From: Heligmosomoides polygyrus polygyrus
Taxonomy: Eukaryota; Nematoda; Chromadorea; Rhabditida; Heligmosomidae
NCBI GenBank assembly: GCA_947396885.1
Contig: OX377205.1
Coordinates: 75,550,969 to 75,614,968 of the forward strand
Direction of reading: 5' to 3'
Length of the DNA: 64,000 nucleotides
Shown: positions 34,732 through 46,100 of the stretch, piece by piece
Layout: every line of letters starts with the position of its first letter
Numbering within the stretch: the first letter of the stretch is position 1
The notes under the pieces: model-generated
The model's database searches: none
What the model was told of the DNA's origin: nothing
What the model saw: only the letters and a program-made list of their open reading frames with translations
Made by a program: the position numbers and the translations under genes

Positions 34732-35285
34732 CGTTGGAGCAGCAAACCTGATGACTCACTCCAGTTACTGTTCCTGCTCATGATACAATGGAATGCACTG
34801 TGATATCTGTCCAAGCCCAGTCGATGAGCCTAAACCTACAGCCGTCTGAATAAAGGAAAGCTGCGACAATCTATTGCGAATTTACGGCTTTCCCGATGGC
34901 CAAATCAGAGCGTTTGAAGCGAAACTGAAAACCCCAACAAACTGACGGCACAGGCGACCTATTGGCTGAAGTACACACGTGGAAACGGGAATTTGTTTTC
35001 TTTCTAAATCCCGCGGAAAGGAAAGTCGTTGGAAATTCACTCGGACTAAACTCTACTCTTTCAAACTGAGAATACGGCCTTCTAAAGTTGCGCCGAGGCT
35101 ACCGAAAGATCGTGGATAAGGGTAAGTGAATGAAGGTCCATGTTATTCGAATCTTCTTGATGCACTGCAAATTGTAGACCTATGGAACTGCGACGAAGAA
35201 CCTTGTATATTGCCCAGCAGCACGATCTGCGGTGGGTAGTCGTCAGTAACGCTGCTCGAAAACGTCCGCTGCTAACTCGCAAACA
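34732..35285. other. Unannotated stretch between hAT and RTE
   Basis: No gene or element recognised. Confidence 0.35.
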
Positions 35286-35544
35286 TACAAGTAAACTTGT
35301 ACCACCTGTATCACCTGTCGTCCCGTTGATCAACGACTTGCTCGAGCGGGCGCCAGCAGCATCTCCATTCGTCCCTGTCGCGTGCCAGAGTGCTCCAGTG
35401 GGTCCTCCTCGCTTGAGGGACACAAAGAGCGTCATATCAGTCGTTCGCGGCTTTCACGAAGAAGCCCGACCAATGCGTTGGTGGGTGTCCCCGTTCTCTT
35501 GACATCCCGCGGAATCCAGTCAGTTGTGGCTCTCGTCCACGGAT

Positions 35545-37881
35545 CAGGGATGGGCGGAAATTTTGAAAATTTTCCCAGAAAACAGAAAACAGAAAATCGC
35601 TTTTGTCAGAAAACAGAAATCAGAAAACAGAAAAGCCAAAAACGCCAGAAAACAGAAAAATCAGAAAACAGAAAACAGAAAATTTCGCAGTTATCATACT
35701 ACCTAATTATTCAATCCGAAGATTCATTTGTCCAGCAGCAAATGCTTTTTGCACGACAAGAAATGTGGTCGTGGACCAGAGTTTTAACTTGCAAGCGTTT
35801 ATAGGAGTGGCTTATAAATGATGAATTTTTCCTATTGCATTCATATTAAAATATAGCGGTTTAAGGCTCACAGTCCAAATGTAGGTGTAATCTCAAAACA
35901 TTCGCTCGATTAGGGGTCCCACTAGTAAGAGACTGGCCCTATAGAGCACCAAACACGGACCAAAGATGTTTTGGTACTGGCTTGATATTTCACAGAACAA
36001 CACGAGAGTGTGACTGAAGATGCTGCCAGCGCAAAAACCTTTGGGTGAAAGTGTTTCTTTGAATACGTAGACGCTATCTAATAAGGATCAAACATATACC
36101 CTTTTCATCATATTATTATTCATCATACATTCATGTCATATTACATCTCGATTTGCTAGGGAGGGGGACATGCCCGACACCGGCAACTATCGCACGATTT
36201 GCCTGCTGCCCGTAGTCTACAAGCTGTTCACTCCAGTCCTCCTGAATAGGGTTAGCAGAACGCTGGACGAGAACGCAGGACGGCCATGCGAACAAGCAGG
36301 ATTTCGGAGAGGATCCAGCACGATCGACCACATGCACACCATCACGAAGCTCATCGTGCAGCTGTGCCTTACGTTCATCGACCTGAAGAAGGATTCGGAA
36401 GGATTTCATAACACCGAGCATGGCCAGGCCGAGCGAACGCTAGCCCACTTCGATCGTGTATGTGGGAACTCTGGGCTGCAGCGGAATCTTACGAAGACGA
36501 CGTTCATGAGAAACGGACGCATTCTCGCTCAATGGAACGAACATCTCCGAGTGCTCCAGCTACGTGTATCTGGTTCGCGAAGTCAACATGAGCAACGGCC
36601 TAGCACCGGAGCTGGGTATGAGGAAACGAGCTGTTTGGGGAGCTTTTCAAGAGCGTGAAATCATGAAGAAGACGAAGAGCGTCCGACTACGTGCTAGCCT
36701 ATTCGACTCCACTGCTCTTCCTGCCCTAACATACTTCTCAGACCTGCGCTATACGGAAGCGGGATGAACACGTGATCAGAGACGCGCAGCGTGGAATGGA
36801 GAGCGCGATGCTTGGATTAACACGACTTCGCCGACGTTCGAAGATCAGGGACGCTGTCACATGGGCCAAGTCGTCGAAAATTAGGTGGGCCGGCCACGTA
36901 ATGCGATTCGCAGGCACGCGCTGGACGAGAGCAGTCACTGACTGGATTCCGAGAGATGTCAGGAGAATACCAGAATGCCCATCAACGCGCTGGTCGGACT
37001 TCTTCGTGGAAGCCCTGAACGAACGATATGACGCTCTTCGGGTCCGTCCGGCGAGGAGGATCCATTGGAGCACTCTGTCAAGCGACAAGGACAAATGGAG
37101 ACGTTGCTGGTGCCCGTTCGAATAACTCGATGGTCACCGGGACGACAGATGATAGATGTGATAAATTAAAATTTTTATATATCACTATTCTATCACTACA
37201 CCAGTGAAGTCAAAGGTAACTAAAACGTTTCAGTCTCTCACTAATGGTTGACAAACAAAAGCTGAACAAGAGTTAGGAAAGCAGCTCCGTCAAAGGCTCT
37301 GCTTTACGATCATTGGGAAAGACCAACCAACAATTTTCAATAACCGGAGATGGAGAATAACCCTACCCACAATTACTCTACGGCACATAGTTAGTTAACA
37401 TATATTATAATGAAATGCCCCTCAGAACACTAGTTTTCTAGCCTTTGCATAAAGTTCTAAGTAATTGTAGATAGTCTAAACTACTGCAGAAATTTAAGAG
37501 AATACAAAGCGAAATTATGAAAGTGGAAAAATGTCCTGTAAAGGGACTCCATGTCAGCAGCACTTACACAATCAAACAAACAAAGCGGCATGGTTTTGAA
37601 TGTATGGCACAATTTCTACACGAGCAGATCTAGAAACTTATATGTTTGCAATTTAAAATACACTAGAAACATTATTTTGAGATGAAACTCATGATTCTAT
37701 GATATGTTTTGGATTCTCTTTTTTGGATTTCTATTATATAAATTTGTTCGCAGCTCTATTTTCTGTTTTCTGGCCAATTTTTGGCCATTTTCCCAGAAAA
37801 CAGAGTACAGAAAAAATTTGCCCAAAATGGCCAGAAAATCAGAAAACAGAAAACAGAAAACAGAAATTCCGCCCACCCCTG
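35545..37881. mobile_element. hAT-type element, 2.34 kb, inserted in the RTE
   Basis: Flanked by CCACGGAT on both sides (35537-35544 and 37882-37889), which restores the RTE sequence when removed. Termini CAGGGATGGGCGGAA and the complement of TTCCGCCCACCCCTG are inverted repeats. Subterminal regions at both ends are arrays of CAGAAAA words. No hAT transposase is visible. The interior includes an RTE fragment in the opposite orientation (36163-37140). Confidence 0.9.
36163..37140 (+). mobile_element. RTE fragment inside the hAT, internally deleted
   Basis: Plus-strand coding for GNYRTICLLPVVYKLFTPVL and CEQAGFRRGSSTIDHMH. It then jumps past the catalytic FADD region to NLTKTTFMRNGRI and continues SSKIRWAGHVMRFAG, WIPRDVRRIPECPSTRWSDF and WRRCW, with a GATGATAGATGTGATAA tail. 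Same subfamily as the surrounding antisense RTE, so the two form a long inverted pair. Confidence 0.85.
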
Positions 37882-39668
37882 CCACGGATGTCTGCGAAGC
37901 GCATCTAATACGTGGCCGGACCACCTAATTTTCGACAACTTGGCCCACGCGACAGCGTCTCTGATCTTCGAACGTCGGCGAAGCTCGGAACTCCGGAGGC
38001 CTTCTCTCACTTGCGTGAGTCGTGTGACTCCGAGCATCGTCCTCTCAATTCCACGCTGCACGACGCTGATCGCGTGCTCATCCTGCATTCGTATGGCCCA
38101 GGTCTCTGAGGCGTATATTAGGGCAGGAAGAACGATGGAGTCGAAAAGGTGGGCACGGAGTCGGACGTTCTTCGTCTTCTTCGCGACTTCTTCGACGCTG
38201 TTGAAAGCTCCCCAAGCCGCTCGTTTCCTCCTGCTCAGCTCTGGCGCTAGGTCGTTGGCCACATTGACTCCCGCGACCCAGATACACGTAGCTGGAGCGT
38301 TCGGAGATGTTCGTTCCGTTGAGCGAGAATGGAGCATCAGAAATTTGCCCGTTCCTCATAAACATCGTCTTCGTAAGATCAATTTGCAGTCCAACGTTCC
38401 CACATACTCGATCGGTCGGCCAGCATTCGCTCCGCCTGGTGTTATGAGCACGATGTCGTCAGCGAAGCGAAGATGGTGCAGTTGCCGGCCGTCGACCTTT
38501 ACTCCCATGTCTTCCTATTCTAGTTCGCTCATGACGTTTTCGAGGGTGGCGCCTTCGAGGATATGGTATCCCCCTGCCGAACCCTCTCTTCACGTCGACG
38601 ACGACGTCGTTGTAGAATGGAGAGATCTTAGTCATGAATCCACTGTACAGCTCTCGAAGGACTCTGATGTACTGAGTAGGAACGCCCAGAGTGAGCAGGG
38701 CTTCTCTCGACACTTCGATGAGCTTCGTAATGGTGTGTATGTGGTCGATCGTGCTGAATCCTCTCCGAAATCCTGCTTGCTCGCATGGCTGTCCTTCGTT
38801 CAGCGTTCTGCTAATCCTATTCAGGATCACTCGATTGAACAGCTTGTAGACTACGGACAGCAGGCAGATCGGGCGATAGTTGCCAATGTCGTGCACGTCT
38901 CCCTTCTTGTACAGCAAGACAGTCTTGCTGGTCTTCCATTGAGATGGAACCTTGCACTCCGACAGGTAATGTGTGAAGAGCCGTGCAAGGGTGTTGAAGA
39001 GCGCTGGGTGACCTTCTCCATGGTCCTTCTGGAAGAGGTGACGGTTCTGTCAGGACGTCGGAGAGCGGTCATCTTGGTCTTAAAGTTGGCGAAGTTCCGG
39101 CGGGCATTGCGGATGCTCAAACCTGCCTCTGCAGCTTCAGCCAACACTTCCGCCTTTTTCTCCTTAAGATCTTCCTTTATCGCCGCTGTGCATAGCTTCG
39201 CAAACTCGGATGCCAGTTGTTAGTTGCCTGACGCTCGTGCTGCTCCACGCTATAAGCTCAAGAGTTTCCGCAGACAGACGTCTCTTGGTGGTCTTCAAGC
39301 TCTCGGCTCCCTTAGCACTATCGTGGAGATGGTGCACGAAGTGGTCGTATACGTTCTCCATGACGGCCTCTTCCCAAAGGCCGGCAAGAGAGGTGTAGGG
39401 GTTGATGGTCGGTTCTGGGACTCCTCTTCTTGAACTTCGCGGCCTTCTCTCCTTGACGCGAAAAGCAGAACCTCGCACGAAGGGGACGGTGGCCCGATCC
39501 CGTGAAGAACTTGGGGACAACGAAGACGTCGGTCAGGCAATACTTGCGGTTGAAGATGATAATGTGGTTGATCTCGTTGTGGAACTGGCCACCGGGGGAC
39601 CTCGTAGGGAGGGAAGCCTCTGGAACTGTGAGTTTCCATGGATGGTTTTTGTCGACATGATAAACTCA

Positions 39669-40109
39669 CCAGGAAACTATCTCAATGGTGGGTCGGACCC
39701 ACCTGAGTGTTGTATATGGGCAGAATCAACAACAGAATACAAATATCTCGACCCCAATGTAACTCCGCGCAGAGTTAGGGACGACGAAAATTGGGCCGTA
39801 AGCGGCGTTAGCCCTATGCCTGTAGGCGGATGGCGGGCTCAAGTTAGCTGGAAACAGCGATGGCGAGCAAGCAATGGTGGCAGAGGGTAGAGGGGCGACG
39901 TAATCCCCATGATCACTGTTTCCAGCCAACTTGAACGCACCCTCCGCGTCCAGGCATACGGCTAACGCCACCAACGGATTAACTTCTGTTGCCTGTAACT
40001 CTGCGCAGAGTTGTATTGAGGTTGAGATATGTGCATTTTGGTGTTTCCTAGAGAGAGGCGATTCTGCCCATATACAACACTTGGGCCTACCATTGAGATA
40101 GTCTCCTGG
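39669..40109. mobile_element. Fold-back element family A, copy 2 (full)
   Basis: Outer ends CCAGGAAACTATCTCAATGG and CCATTGAGATAGTCTCCTGG are inverted repeats. Inner palindromes (CTCCGCGCAGAG and CAACTCTGCGCAGAGTTG type, near 39768 and 40000) match copy 1. The halves are inverted copies (TTGTATATGGGCAGAATC on the left, GATTCTGCCCATATACAA on the right). It splits the RTE endonuclease frame after GEKLFD. I could not define a clean target duplication. Confidence 0.8.
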
Positions 40110-41551
40110 TCAAACAGCTTTTCACCCCGCTCGTTCCACTCCAAACCGTGGGTTCCGATGTGAAGTTCTTCTAACGACCTTCGTGGCCGATCTTGACGAT
40201 GAAGTCGCCGACAATCACCTTGTAGAATGTGTGCCCTTCCATATAGAACTTCTCCAGCTCCACGTAGAAGGCTTCGACCTCTTCGTCGTCGTAGTCGGAT
40301 GTTGGGGCATACGCGACGAACACAGTCAAAGCTGCCACGGGGCTACATCGCTTCACTCGCAGACGTCCGATTCGGCTTGTCAGAAGAGACTCGTACGAAT
40401 CGATGTTCATGGCCAAGTGCGTGTTGACGAGGACACCAACGCCGCCTACTCACTCTTTTCCGGAGTCGTAGGCCACGTGTGGGGGTGGTGTCTTCTCGTC
40501 TCGGTCAGTCCGATGATGTCGTACTTGATCTTCCTGGCTTCCATCATCAGGTCCTCGGCGGCTGCTTCCGATGCGAGCGTGCGGGCGTTGTAAGTACAGA
40601 TCGTCATCCTAGTCCTTCTCAATTTGCGCAGCCTGGTTAGGCCCTGAGATTTTAGCAGCCTCTCCGTACTCGTCCTTCCCATCGCTGCAGAAATGGGGGC
40701 TCTTTCGGGGTCAGGGGAATGAGGCCCTTTAGTGCTGCTGTGTTTGACTCCAATACACACGGCTCTGTTGTGCGGGCGAAGAACTCCGAGCAGCCAGCCA
40801 GACTGCCCGAAGGGACGGGGCGAGACTTAAGGCGGCCTCGAATCGCCTTACATGTACTCCCAGTCTACCGAGTGCAAGCTTTTGGCCGAGCCGACACAGT
40901 TACAATCCGCACAGTCACGGACACATCCACGCACACTGTGCATGAACATGCCGCTCCCATCCACAAGGAACGCGTCGACCCGACACAGCAGGAGCAAGGA
41001 GTCCATCCCCTGCATCCCACCTGCGTCTCTGGGCAGTACACGGTCGCATTCGGTTCGCGTTTAATTCCCCTATCCACCACCCGGGGAAGCGCCACGTGGC
41101 CCTGCGACAAGCGGCCCGAGATCCTCGTAACAAGGGAGCCCGAAGGCATCGAGGGAGAGCCGTGGGTACAAGTAAACACACGACTTAAAGGGAACTAATA
41201 GATTTCAAAACGGGCTGAATGAATCTGGCCTTGTCTGAATGCGTGGTGCCTCAAAAGAGGACGCCGTCAAATTTTGAACGACCATAGAATTCGCCTTCAG
41301 CTGCTGCAGACTTCTACTGCTCACCTCGAAGTGCAAGGATGTGGTCCTATGTTGTGTCACGACTGAGATTGCGCCATGCACCAACACAAGCAGTTGCGAC
41401 ATCACCACAGTTGTATTGAAAATGACATTTACATAACGTTTTGAAACAAATGAGACCGCTAAATTTTCCGACCCGTTCTTCCAAACCTTTGTTTTCGTTG
41501 GCAGTTTTGACTATTTGGAATGAGTTTTGAAATTGAGAAGTATTGGGCTGT

Positions 41552-42425
41552 TCGATAATTACTGTCGTTTTTCATATTTTTCCAAGTTTTATTGAGTTTT
41601 ATTTATATCAACAACAAACATTAATCAATGATTTACTGACCATTGTTGTATGGTATTTTGCCGTCTTTCTGTAAGTTGAAAAGTCGTGTTCGAAGAAGCC
41701 TTCTTTTTTAGAGGCGAAGAACTGGCGCAACTCATTTTTAACAGCTTGTTCGGAATCGAAAGTTGTACCATTCAAATGGTTTAAAGAGGCGAAACAGATG
41801 GTAGTCTGACGGTGCTCAGTCAGGGTTATAGAGTGGATGTGACATCAATTTCCAGTTGAGCTCTGTTAAGTTTCGACGGGTTATCAGAGAGGTGTGGGTC
41901 TAGCGTCAGCATGGAATATCACGCCTTTGCGTTTGGCCATGAGCTTTCTTCTTGAGATCTTCCTCCACTTTCGATAGTTGAGAGTGGACATTCGAATCGA
42001 TAGTTTCGTATCTTCGAATCAGCTCATGCCCTTGTAATTCCACCGCACTTTTCTAGACTTCGATTGAGGCAATCACTCATGTTTACCGTTGATGAGGACC
42101 GTATTGGTTTGAAGCGTAGGAATTCTGTAAGCGCTGCGCATTTTTCTGACTCTTAGTAATCTCACGGACTGTTTGCGATGGATCCGCTTCCAAGAAGGCC
42201 TTCAAATCGTCGTCCTAGGCTGCTGTATGTCTGCCGCTTCAAGGCACATCTTCAGGCATGGAATCGCCAGAACGAGATTTCTCCGCCACTGCTGTACGGT
42301 CCTTTCTCCAACACTACTCGACTCCAGACTGGTTGAATTGCCAGTGTTTCGATGGCGGATTGGCCCAGTTTGAATTGAAATGAAACATCGCTCGGAACTG
42401 CTCCTCCGACATATTTCAATAAGTC
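41552..42425 (-). mobile_element. Mariner-type transposon relic
   Basis: On the minus strand, pieces of an irritans-like mariner transposase appear in order with many shifts and stops: SEQFRAMFHFN (about 42400), DDLKAFLEADPSQTVREIT (about 42205-42150), FHADARPHTSL (about 41920) and FFEHDFSTYR-type C-terminal wording. The outer end GGGCTGTTCGATAATTACTG (41548) fits a mariner inverted repeat. Long dead. Confidence 0.75.
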
Positions 42426-43110
42426 TTCGAAAAAGCATATGTGAAGCTCAAACTATTCCTTCCGATAGAGCGAAGAATACCGTACTGTATGCCATATAAA
42501 AACGCGAAGTTGAATACTGAATCAGTAAAAAAGGAACGGAAAACGGTTGCACAAAAACCACCAGAACTTTCCGCTCAACCTAGTAGTTATAGCACAAGCC
42601 CTTTTCGTACTTCTAATGAAAACTGCTGCTTAGAATAAATGTCCCCCAACACATGCGCAAAAATCCGCTCTCTCCCACCGAGAAAATTCATGTAAATGAC
42701 ATTTTGAATGCGGAGCAGTTCAGTCTTGTCGAGATCGAGAGCGAATCTACTGTGGCACTTCATGAACGACCTGAAAACTTCAACGAACGTGATTTTGTGC
42801 ACAGGACCATCCATTCGTTCGGATACATCCTATGTAGATCGATTCTTATGAGGCAGTTCGAATGGGGCAACTCTATCGCATCGTATTCAGCAGAGAACGT
42901 TTATTTCGCAAGCTGAGCCGAAATATACTCGCAGTGTGAGAAACCGTTTCGGCACCGGTCAATTCTACAAATAATTAGTACAACTACAAATATGCAACAC
43001 AGCAGGTAGGTACTACGCAGGTCTACGCCCTGGATTACGCGTCACAGTCCTTCACATAGGTACAGCGCTGATCTTCAGCGGGGAAGCTCTCGAAGCGAGC
43101 AGGTTCGAGC
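42426..43110. other. FAAH 3' flank
   Basis: No other gene recognised. Contains the candidate polyadenylation signal of the FAAH gene. An 87-codon plus frame here has no domain. Confidence 0.35.
42901..42906 (-). promoter_or_regulatory. Polyadenylation signal of the FAAH gene
   Basis: AATAAA on the minus strand, about 205 nt beyond the stop codon at 43111, a normal nematode 3' UTR length. Confidence 0.5.
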
Positions 43111-46100
43111 TCAGAGCGGACCAGCCGGAAGCCATCCGCCGAAGCCCTCTTCCAGATCCTTTGCGGCGGCGATCAAAATCCGATCGGAATTCGGTGAGGC
43201 GACAATCTGCAAGAGCCACGTCATCCCAACTAGTCAAATGGAGGGTGCAGGCTCAAGCCAACAGGCACCCACCTGCACTCCAAGCGGCATTCCGTTCTTA
43301 TCCAGGCCCATCGGACACTCAATAGCTGGAAAGGCGATCGCGTTGAACAGCGCCGTGTAGGCGAAGTTCACCGGTGAAAGCAGTGGCTGATTGTGGTACA
43401 GCGCAGTGCACGGCCAGCTGGAACAGACTGATCATGGCAATGTTACAAGTCTCCTATACAGTCATTAAAATCCCATCTCTAATGAAACACAACATTTCAC
43501 ACAAACAATCGGCAATATGCACTATAAAATGGATACGAACGAATCGGGCCAGGATCCCTGGATAACTCGGACCGGAATATGCCCAAAAAAGAGCCAAAGT
43601 GGTCTCCACGAAATTAGCGTTATCCAAACCATCCAGTTATCCGGAGATTTTCGATCGGATCCAATGTAGAGCATGCACTAACGGCAGGTAATTTTATAAC
43701 CTTGTAAGAATTAGGATTTCTAAATGAGTTTTGAGCAGTTGTTTGCATACAACCTTCTAGACATGTTCACCAACTCCGAAAGCATAGACGACTGGCTTCA
43801 ATGGCCTTGTCATAACAATGATAGGACGACCTCATGTCCTACTATGATAGCATAACAGGCGATAAGTACACGAAGAATGCAGGAGACGTCAGCCAATTCT
43901 TCCGAGACTCCATTTTCAAGTGATCTCGTGCAGGCGTACAGGGCCCGTTGGAATCCGATGTCTATACACGATACTAGCACACCCTGGTGAATTCAACTCA
44001 TTCTTGTCTGAGAGCCGAAAGCTGCCTAGGCTCACAGACCTTGGTCGCCAGATCGTAGATGTAGCTAAGAAGCATTCTCTTAGAGTTACTGGACTGCTGA
44101 AGCCAAGAGCATTTAGATGCCCTAGCAAAGGTAACGCTCTGCTCCTTGGGAGAAAGTTCAGAATAGAACAGGTGCGTCGTTACAGTTGTCTGTTGTCGAG
44201 CTTACACAACACGGTAGAAACGCTTTGGAATTTTCAGACCAGCCGAAGGAGTGTCTAGCAGTAAAATAAGTCCTAGCTCCTTTCGTAAAGCTCAATGGGT
44301 TACAATGTACCTCATTCGACCAACGAGGTATTTAAGTCGAGCGGGTTCTGGGTTAAAGCTCCTATACCGACGCCTACTTCATCTGAGGATGATTGTTGTC
44401 TTCTTTGAGGTCCACATGTAAGGTTAGGATAAGGATAAAGGTATAAGTCGACGTTACTCAATCCCTTTTTGGGATGCGCCACGCATTATACTTCTACGAG
44501 ATGTCGTGAATGCGATTTGAATGCGTATTTGGCCATGCAATGACTTGGGGATGCCAGCCGATGAAAAAGATTATTAGATTATTCTTCCCAGACAGGTCTG
44601 GTACCAATTCACCGACACGGAGGGACGGAAGGGTTGGTTGGCCTGGACGGGAAATCCGAACCAAGAACCTGATATCGGGTGAAGGGACAGTCGACACCTC
44701 CTCCGTTTGCGCAACAAACGCTTCATCTTGGTACAGGTTATTATTAAGAGGGATTTACAAGACTAGATAACCAGTGTATATGGATATGTATCGAGCGACA
44801 TCCCTTTCGTTCATTTCCAGTAGTGGAAATTCATCCCTCTCTCCACCGGTGCTTATATCTTATTCAGACCGCTTTACTTAGCAAACGCTTTAGCGCAACA
44901 GTTCTTCGTGGATCATTTCCCTTTCAGCTAACAAGAAAAAAGTTAATGCTCCTTTTTTCTCTGTCCACCCTCGATTCGTCCTTCATAGGTCTACTATAAA
45001 GCTCTAAGGAAGGCGACACCGCCGGAGTATTTCGTTACGCAACCGCAAACCATCAACAGATTTCATCAACAAGGACAGAATTGAATGCAGTGAGCGCAGG
45101 TCAACAACACCAGCATATCTAATTCTTAGCCTGTAAGCTTAGTCTTCGCTTGCTCGTAACGTACTAATTCACCGACTACAAACGAAATGGCCCCATGAGC
45201 ATAGGCGTGGAGACGAACCTTGCCGTCTTCGCACCCCAAGATGTTGACGCCTTCCATCTCTGCGGCAATTTTTCATTGCACGAAAAATCCTTTAAAAAAC
45301 AAGGGGCCACCTACCTTGGGAACAAGAAGATTCCGTCAGAACCCAGCAACTCTTTCAGCTCGCGCGTTAGTCGATCACGCTTGTAACATATCTACAAGAA
45401 CACGCATCCGGTTTACTATATAACAAACAATAAAACAATTGATCACTGCTATGGTTTTTATTAATATTGTTTAATTTCGATTTCAAACCGGCACCTTCAG
45501 TGTTACTCACGCAGTTTAGTGACGAGGTCTCTAAATTCAAATGACAGACAGAAGCAGGGAAGACCCTTAATTATAAGCCTTCCAGCTCTCAGCCCAGGTC
45601 TCCACCACGTTGATGCCAAATCACCTAGTCTACATGCATGGTATTTTGCCTTACCCGTTGTTCTATTCTCGTACAAAGCCGAGAATAGAACAACGGGTAA
45701 GGCAAAATGCCATGTTTGCAGCCAATAGATTTGTGCCTGCAGTGACTTCTGCGTACCTCCTTCTTCTGCTCATCACTCAAAGCGTCTGCGTTGTCGATGA
45801 TCGCTCCAATGATTCCGGGTAGAGTGTGGTTGGACTTGCCCATGAAGAACTTCGCCAGCTCCAAGAACGTGTTCACGTGACCTTTGGATCCCTAAACTCT
45901 ACGAATATGGCTTCCAGCACAGAATAGCTAGTACTACCAAAGGCCTACCTCTGCGCACAGCATATACTCAGAGAGCTTGGGTCCTCCTTTGACGTACATG
46001 CTAACTGTGAACATTTCGATGGCATACCGAGCCAGCGGTAGATCGAGTCTATGCGAAACGAGGTCGTACTTGCGCTCAAAGTACGCCACAGCCTGAAAGA

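Larger units (their letters stand above)
35290..41190 (-). mobile_element. RTE-type LINE, broken by nested insertions
   Basis: Antisense RTE element with near-complete order. A GC-rich 5' leader spans about 41190-40760. The endonuclease start ICTYNARTLASEAA and DIIGLTETRR lies at about 40610-40500, then VGGVGVLVN and SRIGRLRVKRCSP...VFVAYAPTSDY (40450-40200), and the endonuclease end near 39590 (HNEINHIIIFNRKYCLTD). The RT has GNYRPICLLSVVYKLFNR and QAGFRRGFSTIDHIH, then FADDIVLI at about 38450, then YASETW and ELRRRSKIRDAVAWAK. A TGATACAGG-type tail lies at 35290. Frameshifts and stops occur throughout. It is interrupted by a fold-back element (39669-40109) and a hAT (35545-37881). Confidence 0.9.

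Noticed and set aside
37781..39223. 480-codon plus-strand open frame, the longest in the window
   Set aside because: It is the antisense of the RTE reverse transcriptase (FADDIVLI, QAGFRRG on the other strand) and crosses the hAT boundary.
45185..45262. Possible extra FAAH exon encoding a TPMLMGPF-like motif
   Set aside because: Joining exon 45315-45391 directly to 43273-43417 completes a Ser codon and gives FPSWPCTALYHNQPLL, which matches the family. Including this piece breaks the phase at its 3' end.
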